Shown: positions 11,637 to 24,073 of the stretch, one piece after another
How the letters are laid out: each line of letters begins with the position of its first letter
Position numbering within the stretch: the stretch's first letter is position 1
NCBI GenBank assembly: GCA_022579005.1
Contig: MU401479.1
Span: forward strand, 69,297 to 133,296
DNA from: Poronia punctata
Lineage: Eukaryota > Ascomycota > Sordariomycetes > Xylariales > Xylariaceae
Direction: 5' to 3'
DNA: 64,000 nt
The notes under the pieces: generated by a model
The model's database searches: none
Told to the model about the DNA's origin: nothing
What the model saw: only the letters and a program-made list of their open reading frames with translations
Made by a program: the position numbers and the translations under genes

Positions 11637-12355
11637 ATGGCTTCACCAAGCCTACCGCCAATCTCAACCCTGCATGCAGCAGACGAAGAGACAATAAAAT
11701 CCGTCCTAGACACACTTTTCGAGCCCGCGCCAGAGATCCACGAGCTCGCCGTCCCGGTAATCCGGGAAAAAAGGCGCCGCATACCCGCCAACCCAGGCAT
11801 CTCAGCAGATCTCGCCCCTCCAGCCGGATCTTTCAAACCTGCCATGATTCCAGATGAGCCAGTCTTCACCAGCTACGAGGCTCTCATTAGGCAGGTGGGC
11901 GAGCTCATGAAGCAGCTGTCGTCGAGGGAAAAGCTCCATGGCATACTGGGCTCGCACCCGAGACTAGGCGCCAAGAAGGTCGATAGCGCGCAGAGCCGTG
12001 CGGAGCAAGCACAGCTCAACACGGGTGCGAGCGACGAGGCCGAACGACTAGCGGCGTTGAATCAGGAGTACGAGGAACGCTTCCCGGGCCTGCGGTACGT
12101 TGTCTTTGTTAATGGCCGGAGCCGTGATGTCATCATGGAGGATATGCGGAGACGCATCGATAGGGGCGATATCAGGGCTGAGGAGAGGGAGGGTATACAG
12201 GTGAGTTTTCAACCCTTCTCTTGACTACAGGTTGCATCAGAGGCTCCATTTATATGTCTACTGCACCTGGGTTTCTCGCGCTCGGGGTTAACACATGTCT
12301 TGATGGATAGGCTATGATTGATATCGCGCTAGACCGTGCCAAAAAGCTGGCATAG
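11637..12355 (+). CDS. 2-oxo-4-hydroxy-4-carboxy-5-ureidoimidazoline (OHCU) decarboxylase
   Basis: Exons 11637-12200 and 12311-12355 give 202 aa. OHCU decarboxylase is the last enzyme in converting urate to (S)-allantoin, normally peroxisomal or cytosolic. The family's catalytic motif is seen as SHPRLGAKK (residues about 115-123). It is followed by the helical region rich in Ala/Glu with LNQEYEERFPGLRYVVFVNGRS, typical of the fold. The short second exon supplies the C-terminal helix AMIDIALDRAKKLA, joined in phase 0 after EGIQ. The ATG at 11637 has a good context (CAACAATGG). An earlier in-frame TTG at 11592 is not needed. The protein does not end in an obvious peroxisomal SKL tripeptide. No other urate gene is adjacent. 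Confidence 0.93.
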
Positions 12356-12733
12356 ATGGAAGATTTGGCAGTCGGTCTCACCTTCCCGATTATTGGGCGC
12401 TTCCAGCTAAAAGACACATCGGGGCCTGGCACATATATTCATTTATATGTATTGATATTTATCCCCTTTTGAAGCCGGCCTCGCCAAACTAGTGCAGTGG
12501 GTATGTTTGTATAAACGTGTCCTTGAGGGTATTGTGATCCATGATGCTGCTTTTCCTTGCCGTTGACCGTTGGTCCACCTTCGACCTAGTTATTACATGA
12601 CATATCATATGAAGAGCGTCTGAGGACTTCATCGACAGTTCCTTCTATCCGGCCACGAATCGACACAAGTCCGGAATATATACGCCAGTATCCGCCTAAC
12701 CAATCCGTATTTTAATTTTTCATACAGTGAAGC
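12356..12733. other. short convergent intergenic region
   Basis: These 378 bases separate the 3' ends of the OHCU decarboxylase gene and the minus-strand unknown gene. Nothing distinctive is seen beyond expected 3' untranslated sequence. Confidence 0.6.
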
Positions 12734-14182
12734 TCAAAAAAACCAAGGAATGCCATCCAATTCATCAAGATTCTCCTCGTAATTCTTCTCCTCGGCCAAA
12801 CTCGTCACCGCCCTCGTTTCGGGTGGCCCAGACCCGAAGAGCACACCAAAGTCAGCATACACGTCGTCCGGGTCATCATCAGAGAGATCCGCATAGTCGA
12901 CTTGGAAATTATTCGCCGGGAACGCAGTATTGTCCTCCTCTTCTCCCGGTTCGCCACGAGCGGCGCTTCTAGACCCGGGTACGTTTAAGGGCGAAAGGAG
13001 GGGGGCGCCGTACTTCCGCGCAACCGTCTTCGTATTGCCCTTACTGTTGCCTCCTAAATGCGCGGGTAGAACCTGCGATAGATCCCTACTCACACTATCC
13101 CCTCCTCCTCCTCCCCCTTGCCCCCAGCTAGGCAACTTCGCGGCCTTAGCCCTGACTATGGTAGCTTCGTGCTGCGAACTAGTCACAATACCCTTTGCGC
13201 TCATCATCTCGGCAAACCCGGCACCTTGTCGCACCCGTATACGCATGCGGTTCAGAATCGCCACCTTCCTGACCAGCACACCCGAGTGGCCACCTCTGCG
13301 CAGGACGAACGGCAGGGGCAGCGCGCGAGACGTGTGCGAAAACAAGGGCAGGGTCGGTATTATCCATGGAGTTTGGAGCGGGGGAGGGGGAGGATGTTGA
13401 AGGGACGAGGTGAACTGTTGCATGCGGTGCCCAAAAGGCATGAAGAGACGTGCACTGCCGCCGCCATTCCGGCGGACTACAAGGTGCGTGGCGGGCAGCG
13501 AATATGGCAGCGAGAGCCTTGAGGTGATTAGGCGAAGGAGAATTCGCCGCTTCTTGCTCGCTAGCTTGTCCGTGCCTGGACCATCGACATCATGAACGTC
13601 GCGGACACGCTTCCTCCCTGGTGCGCTTGGACTCGGACTGGGGTTTTGAGAGGGACTAGGACGCAGAGCGAATCTGAGGCCGGCCGGCTCCGAGGGTCGG
13701 TTTCGGCTGTGCTGCTTTGATTTTGATTTTGACCTAGACTCTAGCTTTTGATTCGTCATGTTGGCGGTACTTTCCGCTTCCTCTTCCACCTTCATCTTGG
13801 CGCTCTTTGGTCGTTCATCTCCACATTTGTGTAGTGTCCCCAGGCTTGCACTCTCCTCACCGGTCACTTGTTCCGAGCATGCGCCGACAGCTACTCCTCT
13901 CTGCACACGAGCAGAGGCAGAGGGGCGATGCGCGATTGTGTTGCAGTCCCCGCAGAGAGCCTCCACGCCGTTCTTCGACGCCTCAACCGTGAGAGCGAAG
14001 AAACACGGTGGACAAGGCGACCAGGGTATAGCAAGTTCGGCATATTGCCTCGCTTGGACCACCGCAGCGGCCAAATCTATGTTTATTTCCATGTTCGTAT
14101 CCACATCTATGTCTTGTGAGCATCCCATATCACTCATCCACGGCCCGAAAGGCTTGAGCGACTCCAGGTCGATAGCTGCCAT
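12734..14182 (-). CDS. fungal protein of unknown function, 482 aa
   Basis: This is a single uninterrupted frame of 482 aa that I do not recognise. Residues about 1-20 hold a short conserved-looking start (MAAIDLESLKPFGPWMSDMG). A basic Ser/Lys/Arg-rich stretch (about 150-190) leads into a likely nuclear signal. It is followed by a hydrophobic-basic segment beginning KKRRILLRLITSRLSLPYS (about residue 214) that reads like a folded core, with Arg-rich helices continuing to about residue 360. A glycine run (GGGGGG) and an acidic C-terminal tail (DLSDDDPDDVYADFG, then a final WFF) follow. No catalytic motif or membrane span is visible. The composition (basic core, acidic tail, nuclear-type signals) suggests a nuclear or chromatin/RNA-associated role, which is inference only. 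The long frame with biased composition supports a real gene. Confidence 0.75.
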   Translation of the reverse strand: MAAIDLESLKPFGPWMSDMGCSQDIDVDTNMEINIDLAAAVVQARQYAELAIPWSPCPPCFFALTVEASKNGVEALCGDCNTIAHRPSASARVQRGVAVGACSEQVTGEESASLGTLHKCGDERPKSAKMKVEEEAESTANMTNQKLESRSKSKSKQHSRNRPSEPAGLRFALRPSPSQNPSPSPSAPGRKRVRDVHDVDGPGTDKLASKKRRILLRLITSRLSLPYSLPATHLVVRRNGGGSARLFMPFGHRMQQFTSSLQHPPPPPLQTPWIIPTLPLFSHTSRALPLPFVLRRGGHSGVLVRKVAILNRMRIRVRQGAGFAEMMSAKGIVTSSQHEATIVRAKAAKLPSWGQGGGGGGDSVSRDLSQVLPAHLGGNSKGNTKTVARKYGAPLLSPLNVPGSRSAARGEPGEEEDNTAFPANNFQVDYADLSDDDPDDVYADFGVLFGSGPPETRAVTSLAEEKNYEENLDELDGIPWFF

Positions 14183-15750
14183 ATTCCCCCGGGGTTACTT
14201 TTAGCTTTCCAAGGACGCGTGGGTGGGGAGATATCAGCCACCGACTCCCGCGTTCTCGGAGCCAGATATGTGAGGTAAGTGGCTGTCTAGTGGCGGTAGG
14301 CTGCTGACCGAGTTCGTATCTAAGGAGATGCAATTCTGCTCAGTTCCATGTATGTAGGAATAGGGAAGCTCTCTCATCTATACTGAACACTTTCTCGCGG
14401 TCACTGGCATACTTGAGGAGTTCAAAAGTTGAGCTTCCATTACAGCTAACTATTGGGGAAGAATCATAGTAGGTATAGCGGGTGAGGAGATATCAAGTAA
14501 TACCGGTATAGAGAGAAGGACGTATGACAAAGAAGTCAGGCTTTGCCGCGAAACCCCCCGTCGTCGTGTCACACACCCTGCGTAAGACCCGGATCGTTCC
14601 CCGTGATCACAAGAAAGAAATACGATGTAAGTAAGCCTGCACTGACCAGGGGGGGGGGGATATACGTGTACGAGTATATACATCCTACATCTACGTCAGG
14701 CAGGCGAGTGATAAAGGTACCTTAGCTACCTACTCGTGCGGAGAGGCTGACTAATAGACCAAGAGAAGAAGTATTTTGTTTGGCTGTGTCTTGTCTTTTC
14801 GTTTAAACATCCCCTATTCGACCACCACCACAGACAGATAGATGGAATGGATGGACAATTTCTTCACGGTCAACTCGGAATCCTTCCTACAGCCACCACA
14901 TCCATCCATCCATCCATCTGTCCAATCCGCGTGGCTAGTGGAGATGAGTAAGTAGGTATCGTAAGGTATGTGCCGCGATCATCCGCAGTATTAGGTACGT
15001 ACTTACGTGTAATATAATAATAACGACCAACAGGAACAGGGATGGGTATCGAAGGTAAAGTAGAGAGTCGGTTGACCGAACAAAATGGAAGAAATACCTA
15101 CCTACCTGACGTGCATTATTAATACCTGCCTACTCGTAATTAAGTAGAGAACCCTTGTCCCCCCCCCTTTTTTTTCCTTTTCTTTTCTAGTCTACGATAG
15201 GGTTGAAAAGAATAGCGAGGAAAGCTGATGATTTGCGCAAGAAAAGGAAAGACGTTAAAACACCTTGAACCCCTTTCCCACTTTCACTTTCCCGGCCCCA
15301 AGTAAGTATCTACTGTATCTATCTATCTATCTAGGTAGGTAATTACCTACTCGTAGACCCAACCCAGTGAGCCGGCTGGGAGGCCATTCCTCGCCTTCCT
15401 TCCCCCCTCCTCTACAAATGAAAGTAATTTACCCCGGATTCTTTTTTTTTTTTTTTTACATACGCGAGCCCGAACAATTTTTCTCCTTTTCTCCTTTTCT
15501 CCTTCTCTCCTTCTTTTATTAGCCCTATGCATAATTAGCTAACCTAGGTAGTCCTGTTTTTGGACCGCTTTTTAACCTAGGTTATTAGACTACGAGGTAT
15601 GGTATGTTGGGTGGTTTGAGGCTTTGAGCAAGGTTCTTCCCACTAGGTTAGGTACCTAGGTAGGTACTTAGGTAGATTAAACAGGCATACAGGTTTCCTT
15701 ACCGGGTAACCCGGGATCAGAGAAGCTAAACTTGACCTATTGTTGAAAAA

Positions 15751-15766
15751 GGGGGGGGGGGGGGGG
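15751..15766 (+). repeat. poly-G run (16 nt)
   Basis: Sixteen consecutive G residues. Such runs are prone to slippage and sequencing error, so the length may not be exact. Confidence 0.9.
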
Positions 15767-16224
15767 ACACAGGTAATATCGATTGATTGCATGGTAGGTA
15801 GGTATTTATATATTACAGCTCCATGTACTCGCAGGTACTTGTATTATTACTGGCTACCGCGGATTCAGGATTCGGTGGTAATGAGCTGAGATCTAATTAA
15901 TGCGTAGACTAAAGTACCTAATATTATCTAGCCCACCTACGTCTACCTTGAAAAATTCCTACATCCAAGGAGTTCCCCACTTAGGTCCAGATACTCAACG
16001 CTATCATGCACATCGCAACGCAGCGTCTCTTGCCTGAGTATTTCAAAGAAAAATGACTTAACCTGCAGGGCCTGCTAGGTATACCTGCCACCCTGCTACC
16101 CTGCTACCCCCCCCCTAACCAAAAACATTTTGCATACTATTAAGCCGCGTACCAAAGTGCCCGCTACTAAATTAACCTGTGTTTATACGCGCACTTAAAG
16201 AGCCAAATATGTACTTACCTTACT

Positions 16225-16264
16225 TACCTACCTACCTACCTACCTACCTACCTACCTACCTACC
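16225..16264 (+). repeat. (TACC)10 microsatellite
   Basis: Ten perfect TACC units. This is the longest pure example of the TACC/GGTA family that recurs throughout the intergenic DNA of the window. Confidence 0.95.
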
Positions 16265-18525
16265 TATAGTAACTACTTACATATATGTTATTTACAAGTT
16301 ACTAGTTTTAGAGGTACATGCTAAGGCCCTGTACCATGGAAACATGTAAAGGGAAGGGGTTAATGCGTACTAAGTGGAGAAACTCCTTAGATGTAGGAAT
16401 TTTTCAAGGTAGACGTAGGTGGGCTAATATTATCCGCCAGAGCGGTCAAGATGGGGCAGATACAATTCCGGGGGCGGAGACTGGAGAAATCTGGGGGAGG
16501 TAATTACTAGGTAATTAGTAGGTAGATCGTTTTGACTAGATTTTAATCTAGGTAATTAACTTATAGGTATCTCTATCTCAGAGAATGAGAGAGAGGATAG
16601 AGCGGAGGGGGGGAATGAGTTTCTCGCTTGAAGCCGTCTGTCTGTCTTTTAAAGAGTAAAACAAACCTTTCTCATTTTTTTTTTCTTTTTCTCTTTTTCC
16701 TTTTTCCTCCTCGGCTTTAAGAATCCTTCTTATGTCGTGCTTATAAGACATAATTTACCTATAATCTTATACAGTCTAGAACCAAGTATTGTACGCGTAT
16801 ATTTTGCTGTATAGTGCCCGTGTGTCTCTATGTGTTTGTTTGTTTGTGTATGTATACAGTCTCGGTAAGCCTGAAATAGGTAAATAGTAGCAATCAGACA
16901 AGCTCGCTGCTGACATGTTTATTATGTCCCCCTGTTAAAAAAAGTTCATGCAGCCGTTCCCTTCTAGAAAGTTGATCACGGGATTGGAAAAGGAAAAAAG
17001 AAAAAAAGGGGGGGAGGGGCAGGGGCCAAGAATCAGTAATAATTTATCCCTGTTCTGTTCTTCTGTCCCTCCTTGTCGCTCTTCTGTCTCTTCGTCTTAT
17101 AAAGCCAATCTGCGCTGAATTGATGTGTGATATACGTACCTAACCTACGTGTAGATGAGAACATGTAACCTACCTACGTAGTATACGTGTACCGGTAGTT
17201 GTTTTGCACTATATGGAAAAGGGTCAGTTGTTGATTACATCCAATATAAAAATATACCTAATACATGGGCATCTATAACCTACCTTAGGTAGGTAACCTA
17301 GATATTTGCAACATACATATGACATGGCGTCGCACTTTTGTTAATTAATTGCGTTTGGGGAAAGTCGGATAGGACGGCAGGCGGAAACATTCCGTTTGCT
17401 CTTAATATCAAAAGGCACGCTTTATTAACTTTGATGCGATGCTTGGGCAACCAACCAGCTCGTTCGCTCGTCAAAGGAATTAAATTGAGAAATGATAGGT
17501 ACCTACTTTAGCCAGAACCGCCCGTAGCCTCTAACCTACCTACGAGTAGGTACTCCTACAGCGTATTTCAGCTTGGAATAGGATGATGCCAATCGGCTGG
17601 GCTACCGGGGGTCTAGAGCTAGAAGCCACAAGCCTACATCAAAACACGACGTACGAGTACGAGTAGGTAGAGTCAGTCATATATGAGAAGAAGAAGTTTC
17701 AGGCGCTTCGTCAAAATTCATCACATGGTGTACAACAAGCCAAGATCATACGCCATGCATCCGTCCCATCCATGCATAGGTAACACCCACCCACGCTATT
17801 CATCCCAAATCGGTCAATCAGTAGAATTCGTCGGAGCCATCCATCCACCCAACCATACATACATGGTCATCTTCTGTTTTTGGCTTCTCGTCGCATCGTT
17901 TTAGTCCTCCGCCCATATGAATGACATCAAAAAAACGGAAAGGGGAGAGCTCTTTTTTTATTTTTGGCTCTGCTCGGATGCCGTCTTCACCCGTCCCAAA
18001 CCGTCCGGAGCCTTGCTGACCAAATCAGATTCCTCAAAACCTAACGCAGTGACTCTTTGCATCATTTCTTGCTTACTCCGCTTCGTTCATGACGCGAGGC
18101 GGCTTATTCCCTAACCATGGAAATATAAAAGCGTGAGAAATAAAATGAAGTATCTCTGCTTGACTTGGCCCGTCTGTCCGCGGGCTTGTCCGTTCAGATG
18201 CAGAATAGTTTCTCCGGTTGGGTTATCTAGGAACAGAAAATTTTGTTCACCAGGGACAAAACATAAAAGAAAACGTGCCGTGCAAATCGTAAAAAGTCGG
18301 GAATAAGAACTAGGCAGATTAAGAGGAATATCAAAGATGATAGGATCCCGTTTTCCGTGGCAAACCAAGAAAGAAGTTAAACAGGCAAGGCCCTATAACA
18401 AACAGGTCCCCAAGAAAAGGGGTAAAAGAAGCGAAAAGGGAACAGAAAATCCGCCCGTATTACAACGTCCGAGTAGGTACCGACTATGAGCTCGGTAGCA
18501 GACCCGCTCTGGCGTGCCCTCGATC

Positions 18526-19602
18526 CTAGATTATGGAGGACCCAACAACACCGCGTTCCTCGCCAGTGCGCCTGTTAAAGTCCTTCCCGGGACTCCGAGG
18601 GTGGGTTTCTGTTCCCAGAATCGCACTTATACGCGTCCTGTCGTGTAGGCTATCGCGATCGCATGGACTGGGTGCTGGAGTGATTGGGGTCTGGCTTCCA
18701 CCAGAGAATAAATTTGCCTTCCATGCCTGTTCCAGCACAATCGGGCTCACACCCGAGCCGTAGTCGGTCGCGATCGCGCCCCAGAAGGATGACCGATGAG
18801 TAGCATATATCGCCTGGAGACGAGGTAAGTCGACCTGGGTTGACGGCGGTGGTAAAGTACAGTCTAGTCGGAGACTCGGTGTTTGTCCCGAAGATGACGG
18901 CCGAGGGAAGGGTGAGGGGCCTAGAGGGGGTGCGTTCTCCGGCATGGGCGCCGCAAAGCTCAAGGCTGGTGAGGGCATGTTTGTTGCAAGTGTCATGGAA
19001 GCTGGCTTGGGCAGAATAGCTGGCAGACGCGATGAGACGCGACTGCCTAGCATTATCCTCGGAAGTTGAACAGAATGCTGATAATCAGGCGAGTTACCCT
19101 CGTAACCACTAGTGCTCTCCGGGGGTGTGGCGTCTCGGCACGGTGTCTCCGGCATAGGAGAACGGTCGATGGTTGTTAGCACGGGAGAGAGCCCCTGTGA
19201 CGAGCCCGAGGAGACGGACGTCGTTCGCTTGCGCCGATTGCTTCCATGGCTTAATTGATGGTAGTGGAGGCGGCAGGCCAGCTCCGTCTTCTTCAGGTGT
19301 GCGGCTATGTGCTTATAGGGCATTTTCTGAAGACGAGTCTGCAGCAGATACACTTCCTAGTCAATCGAATTAGTATTCTCCGAGACGCAAAACCTTCCGT
19401 CGGCCGCCGAAAAGACACGCCGCTTGCGACCGCTATTGTTTTTCCCTTGGAGACTCACCTCGTCCTCGCTCCATGCTCGCCCGCCTCCGGCCGATACCAA
19501 CTTCCGGCTCTTCGAGATCCCAAAGCCGTGGCGATCTAGCGCATCGCGTTTGGGAGTATACGGGAGACCCCCAGGTTTGTTCAGCTGGGCCAGCGGAGCC
19601 AT
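18526..19602 (-). CDS. Myb/SANT-like DNA-binding domain protein
   Basis: Exons 19602-19459 and 19356-18526 give 324 aa. The 102-nt intron is phase 0 and falls inside the Myb domain. The joined sequence RAWSEDE|EVYLLQTRLQKMPYK, followed by HIAAHLKKTELACRLHYHQL, gives one Myb/SANT repeat (residues about 43-85) with the spaced aromatic/hydrophobic pattern and a recognition helix ending LHYHQLSHG. A basic patch (NRRKR) follows. The middle is Ser/Pro-rich and disordered. A second ordered block around residues 225-265 (DLPRLQAIYATHRSSFW, then VSPIVLEQAWKANLF) looks conserved but is not one I can name. The predicted role is a nuclear transcription regulator with unknown targets. The ATG at 19602 is chosen because the frame upstream opens only with a TTG. 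Confidence 0.87.
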
Positions 19603-20050
19603 TCTAAAGAAGGATTCCAAAAATATATCCCTGACACTGTGTGGCCTTTGTACAAGAAATGAAGGCCTGATGGCCGACGAATAAAAAGTAATAAAAATAG
19701 TATTGGGGAAAAGACAGCGGGCCTTGTTGCTTGAACAAAAACCTAGAGGGCGCAGAAAATAATCCTTCCAGGTACGGGAACAGTTTTTCCCCCCTTCAAG
19801 CGCTTCGGGTTTACCCTACTAGTTTCTCGTCCCTTGGATGGAAGCACCGCTTCATAGGTTGTGCAATGGAACCGGAAGCAGTGGAACGGCTGGCAAGTCA
19901 GAGAAATAGACCAGAAACGAGACAGGTCGAGCGGACATCCGTGGCCTAGGAATAAAATACTCTGACGAAGTGAATGCGAAGTAGTTAAAGGAGCGTAACC
20001 AGCCAAGCCAGTTGGGTTATGAAGGAAAGTGGTCGCTAGCTGCGAAGAGA

Positions 20051-20067
20051 GGGGGGGGGGGGGGGGG
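20051..20067 (+). repeat. poly-G run (17 nt)
   Basis: Seventeen consecutive G residues about 450 bases upstream of the Myb gene start on the minus strand. The length is uncertain because of slippage. Confidence 0.9.
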
Positions 20068-21644
20068 AAGACGGCACGCGACAACCTCGTCGTCGATGTA
20101 CTGCAGCTTCTCCGTGGTTAGCAAAGAAAAGTGAAAAAAGGAGAAGAAATAATGAGAAAGGAGGGGAGCAAGCTGGATAATAACAGTGATGTATTCGGAT
20201 GCTCCCCGACACTTCAACATGGCCGGAACGCCGAATTGCCTGACACACATGGGTTTAAGAGGCTGAGGGGCCGGGTCCTTACACTCCATGCAGATCCGAG
20301 CCTTGCTGCCACACTTTTTGTTGACCCTGGCAATATGGGGTTGATGTCACAGGATCAGGTAGACGTCCTTGACACCATCTGTCATGGTCGACGGTACTCG
20401 ACATCGGCGATGCCACACGACAAGGCCGGCCAAAAAGTCGCTAGGCTGACTGAGAGGGGGGTATTACCTTTCAAAGGGGCCCGATATAGGGAGGGGCAAT
20501 AGACCCTTGTAGGCCCTTGACTGGTCTGGTCTCCCAAACTGTGATGAACTAAAGCATGAGACGAGATTTACACAAGCTATTGCCCCAGGCTTGACACGAT
20601 CCTAGCGGGTAACTTATCTGGACGACAGAGACTAGACAGCACAGCCTTACGAATTGGCTAGGTAGACTCGACCGGATACAACTCTACCAGCCATCCGAGG
20701 GAAGCTTGCACACCTACTTTCCCTGGCTTGGTTGAGTTTCATTGAATCGAAAAGGGGACCTACAGGTGGTGAAACCATACCCGCGCTTCTTGGAACAGCA
20801 TATCGAGCACGCTGGGATGCCAACCACATTGCTTCTCCCGCTTGAATCCGATACTTACTCGCCAGACTCCTGGCCCTACCAAAGTGGACGCTTGTCATCC
20901 ATAGTGGCGTCCAAGACGGTTGCATAAACCTGCCGTTTGATATTACTCTCGTCGCTGCGACTCATAAGGAGGTTTGAAGCATGTCATTTATACTGGCGCT
21001 TACGAAAAGAATTGCAATGCGGGCCTTTGGGAGGAGGATCTGACAATGGTCGCTCCACTGGGGATGCGGTTTGTTTCAAACAGATACTGTACTATACCGT
21101 ATAATTCTTGAATTATATAGTATTCCTGAAAGACAAAGTGTATGAATGGAATAATTTGTTCTTCCGTACCCACTTTTCCGCTGATCAGCACTTGAACCGG
21201 TACTTTCGACGGCCAAGAAGTCATATATCCGGACCTACGTTGGCCAATTCAAACACTTACAAAATCATGCATTTTGCTGCCACCTCTGCCACCTCTAGTC
21301 TGCCCCCTCTACGTGTAGTCTGTCATATAGCCGCCTCTGCTACTGCTACCTTGGCTTGCCTCGGCAGAAGCTCATTAGTTAGCCCTGGCAAAAGGGCATG
21401 CGAGTGTAGTGAACTAGGTAGTGGGTTAGCTTAAAGATGCCCTTATTAGCGAGGACAGACGGGTAGGCGCAGAGGGATTAGGCGGGTTGTCGTATGTTCT
21501 GTGTTGGAAGACGAGAACGAAGGGTCTGAGTTTGGCATCTGACGTTTGGCAGGTACCTAGTAAGTTTTGTTTGGGCGGTGCTTCAACGTGTTACAGAGCT
21601 GCGCTTATTCAGACGGCCGGGATTACGATTGGACCTCGTAGAGG

Positions 21645-21660
21645 TAGTCTACGTAGACTA
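21645..21660. repeat. 16-bp perfect palindrome
   Basis: TAGTCTACGTAGACTA reads the same on both strands, with no central spacer. It could be a dimeric protein-binding site or chance. No gene lies within 2 kb. Confidence 0.8.
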
Positions 21661-24073
21661 ACCCCTGAAGCTGCACCTGCACTTGCATATTGGAACACTC
21701 TCTCCTTGGTAGCCCCCCCCGTGCCCCACATTTGTCAACGGCTCCTCGGACTTCAGCAGCAGGGGCTACTTTGAGCCTCCTTCACAATACCTAAGTACCT
21801 CTTAGCTACTGGTATCGCCTTCAGACGTGCACATTATGCTGCGATGACTTGAAACCCCAGCCGAAACGCATTTTAGACAATAACCTATCTAGGCGCGTAC
21901 GACGTATCGGGCTGGCTTTCGTGTAGATTACCGGCCCACGAAAATTATCGTTTTCCTTCCCGGGTTGGGCATATGGGCCGCTCAGCCAAAGCCAACCTGG
22001 TTACTTTTCCTAACACTGGCTGCCTACGTTTGTAACCCTCTGTCCTAGAGACTTACATACCTACTTCAAATCCCGAACACTTGACAGTCGGGGGTCTCGG
22101 AAACGCTCTACTAGGAAGATTATACTATATGTGGTAGGTACTTGTCATTAAGATATGTACGTGTAAAGGATACACCATGTCAAACCCACTTACTTGTGAT
22201 GGGCCTTGGCCAATGTCCAAAGATGATGAATAAACAAGGAAAGCAGTGTGGTCTGAAGGCGATTATTGGGTCTGCAATCATGACCCTGGGAACACCTGGT
22301 CGTTGCGCTATTGCGTGTAGGGGTTTCTGTTGTAATCCAAGGGAGTTGCCGAAACATTTTGCAGCAGTGTTTCTGGAAGTCAAGAGGCGAATGGGTCACA
22401 TAACGAACACCTAGGACAAGCTGTAATCATCATACTCGTTTGGGCGGTTATCGAGTACAAACTCGATCACTTCCCTCACTTTGCATATAACAACGACTGC
22501 GACCTAATGGAATAGTCGGGATAACTCGATTTCGACTGTTCTTTAAGCCATCATGGCTATGATGGAGGAGGTCCGAAACTTTCCCCCTTGCCGGAAGCAC
22601 AACGTACCTTTGCTAAGATCTACCATATTGTCTTAGAGTATCAATAACGACAACATATGACAGCCTACATAGGGTTGTTAGCCCTAGACAAACATCAAAG
22701 TTCGTGACCACGCGTCTACGATGGCCTGGATCGATATCATGGTGAAAGAGATTCGACCGTAATGATTTACGGCGTTGGAGTCACGATGTGACTACTTGTA
22801 ACCTAGCCGTCCACATGGTGAACTCTGCGGTTCATTGACAATAAGCTGCACCGCGACTGGTTTGATCGACGAGACTGCACCAATACGATACGGAAGTGCC
22901 CCGATCTGAGTCCTGATAATCTTTACCCTTGGACACTCGGGTGGTGATGGCAGGGCCACGACAATCACACGTCGGATGTCGGGCGCCCGGGGTGGCAAGT
23001 CGATGTTTCCTAATAAGACAACGGACACGTATGAGATGAGCTTAAACGTTCCGGAGATAACAGCTACCTCTCGCCCATAAGTGCCCGCAAAAGTGCACAA
23101 TGCTCAAATTCCCTCCCGACGTTCTGTGACGTACATGTCTCACCAATGACAACAGGATAACTGTCTTTTTACTTTGGCACATACACCCAACGGTAGGTAT
23201 CGAAGGCTACAAAAGTCGGTAAATAAATTTAAATTTGTTCGAAGTCGAAGCTATATGCTTGCTGCAGTTATATAATGTGTGACGATAGCGCATGAGGTGC
23301 AAATAAAGTTCAAATTGAGAACGTCAGGAACATATAGAGTGTGATGAGACGGGCATAACTGATGGGTCATACTGGCTATGATGGAGTCCTACTCGTCTGC
23401 AGAGACAAGCTGGAAGAACGGTAGAGGAGAGAAATGTCAAAATACTGGCTCGGCACGTGCCTGAAGTCGATCGTTATCGACATCATAGGAGGACTTCTTA
23501 CCTTTGGGAAAAGTAGGTATTGTCAGATAGTTCCTCCTTGCTTGCATCTACACGGTAGATCAGGACTTGACGGCTAGGGTTCGGTATGTGTATCTATCAA
23601 CCCTGTATTCACAAACAGGTACATATTGCTTCAATACCTACGAGTACAACTAGAGTAGGAATGTACCGTGATACTGCAGGTACTGAACTTGACGAATTCT
23701 AAAACTACGAACAAGTACGTGTACGAGCAGGTACACCTAAAGTGGGCGTCCGTGATAATGTGGCTTAGGGATATGTGGCTTGGACCCTCTTGGTTACCGT
23801 CTGTTTCAATTGCATCGGCCTCCCTGTGGACTTGCACGTGTGAGGGGCCATTTCAGTGGTAGATGCCCACAGGTTATCGATGTCTCAAGTACATGCCATT
23901 CAGTGGGGATAGCCTTCTAAAAAATGTATTGAGGTACGGAGTCGCGAATTCACTTTAGCCCTAGATTAACCGGTCTTCCAACCCACTTCCAGTAGATACT
24001 TGCCGGAACACAATCTGTGAACCATTGACAATCGCCGGTTCGGACTACCACATCTCTCACCAATACCGTCGAG

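Larger units (their letters stand above)
14183..18525. other. gene-poor intergenic region, 4.3 kb
   Basis: I see no credible gene on either strand. The DNA is dominated by simple tracts: TACC/GGTA runs, (TATC)4 near 15317-15332, a run of 16 G at 15751-15766, (TACC)10 at 16225-16264, and polypurine/polypyrimidine stretches. Several exact copies of the 12-mer TACGAGTAGGTA occur here (15344 on the minus strand, 17541, 17658). Confidence 0.65.
19603..24073. other. gene-poor intergenic region, 4.5 kb
   Basis: This lies between the divergent Myb gene (-) and RPL28 (+). I find no supportable gene: the open frames are short, overlap on both strands and lack domains. It contains a run of 17 G at 20051-20067, a tight inverted repeat at 21100-21117 and a 16-bp perfect palindrome at 21645-21660. 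The composition is balanced, not AT-rich, so it does not look like strongly RIP-mutated transposon DNA. Confidence 0.6.

Noticed and set aside
14183..18525. Degenerate transposon filling the gene-poor gap
   Set aside because: No reverse transcriptase or transposase remnants, no terminal repeats and no strong AT bias were seen.
20131..20502. 123-aa plus-strand frame
   Set aside because: No recognisable motif, and it overlaps frames on the other strand. Nothing separates it from chance.
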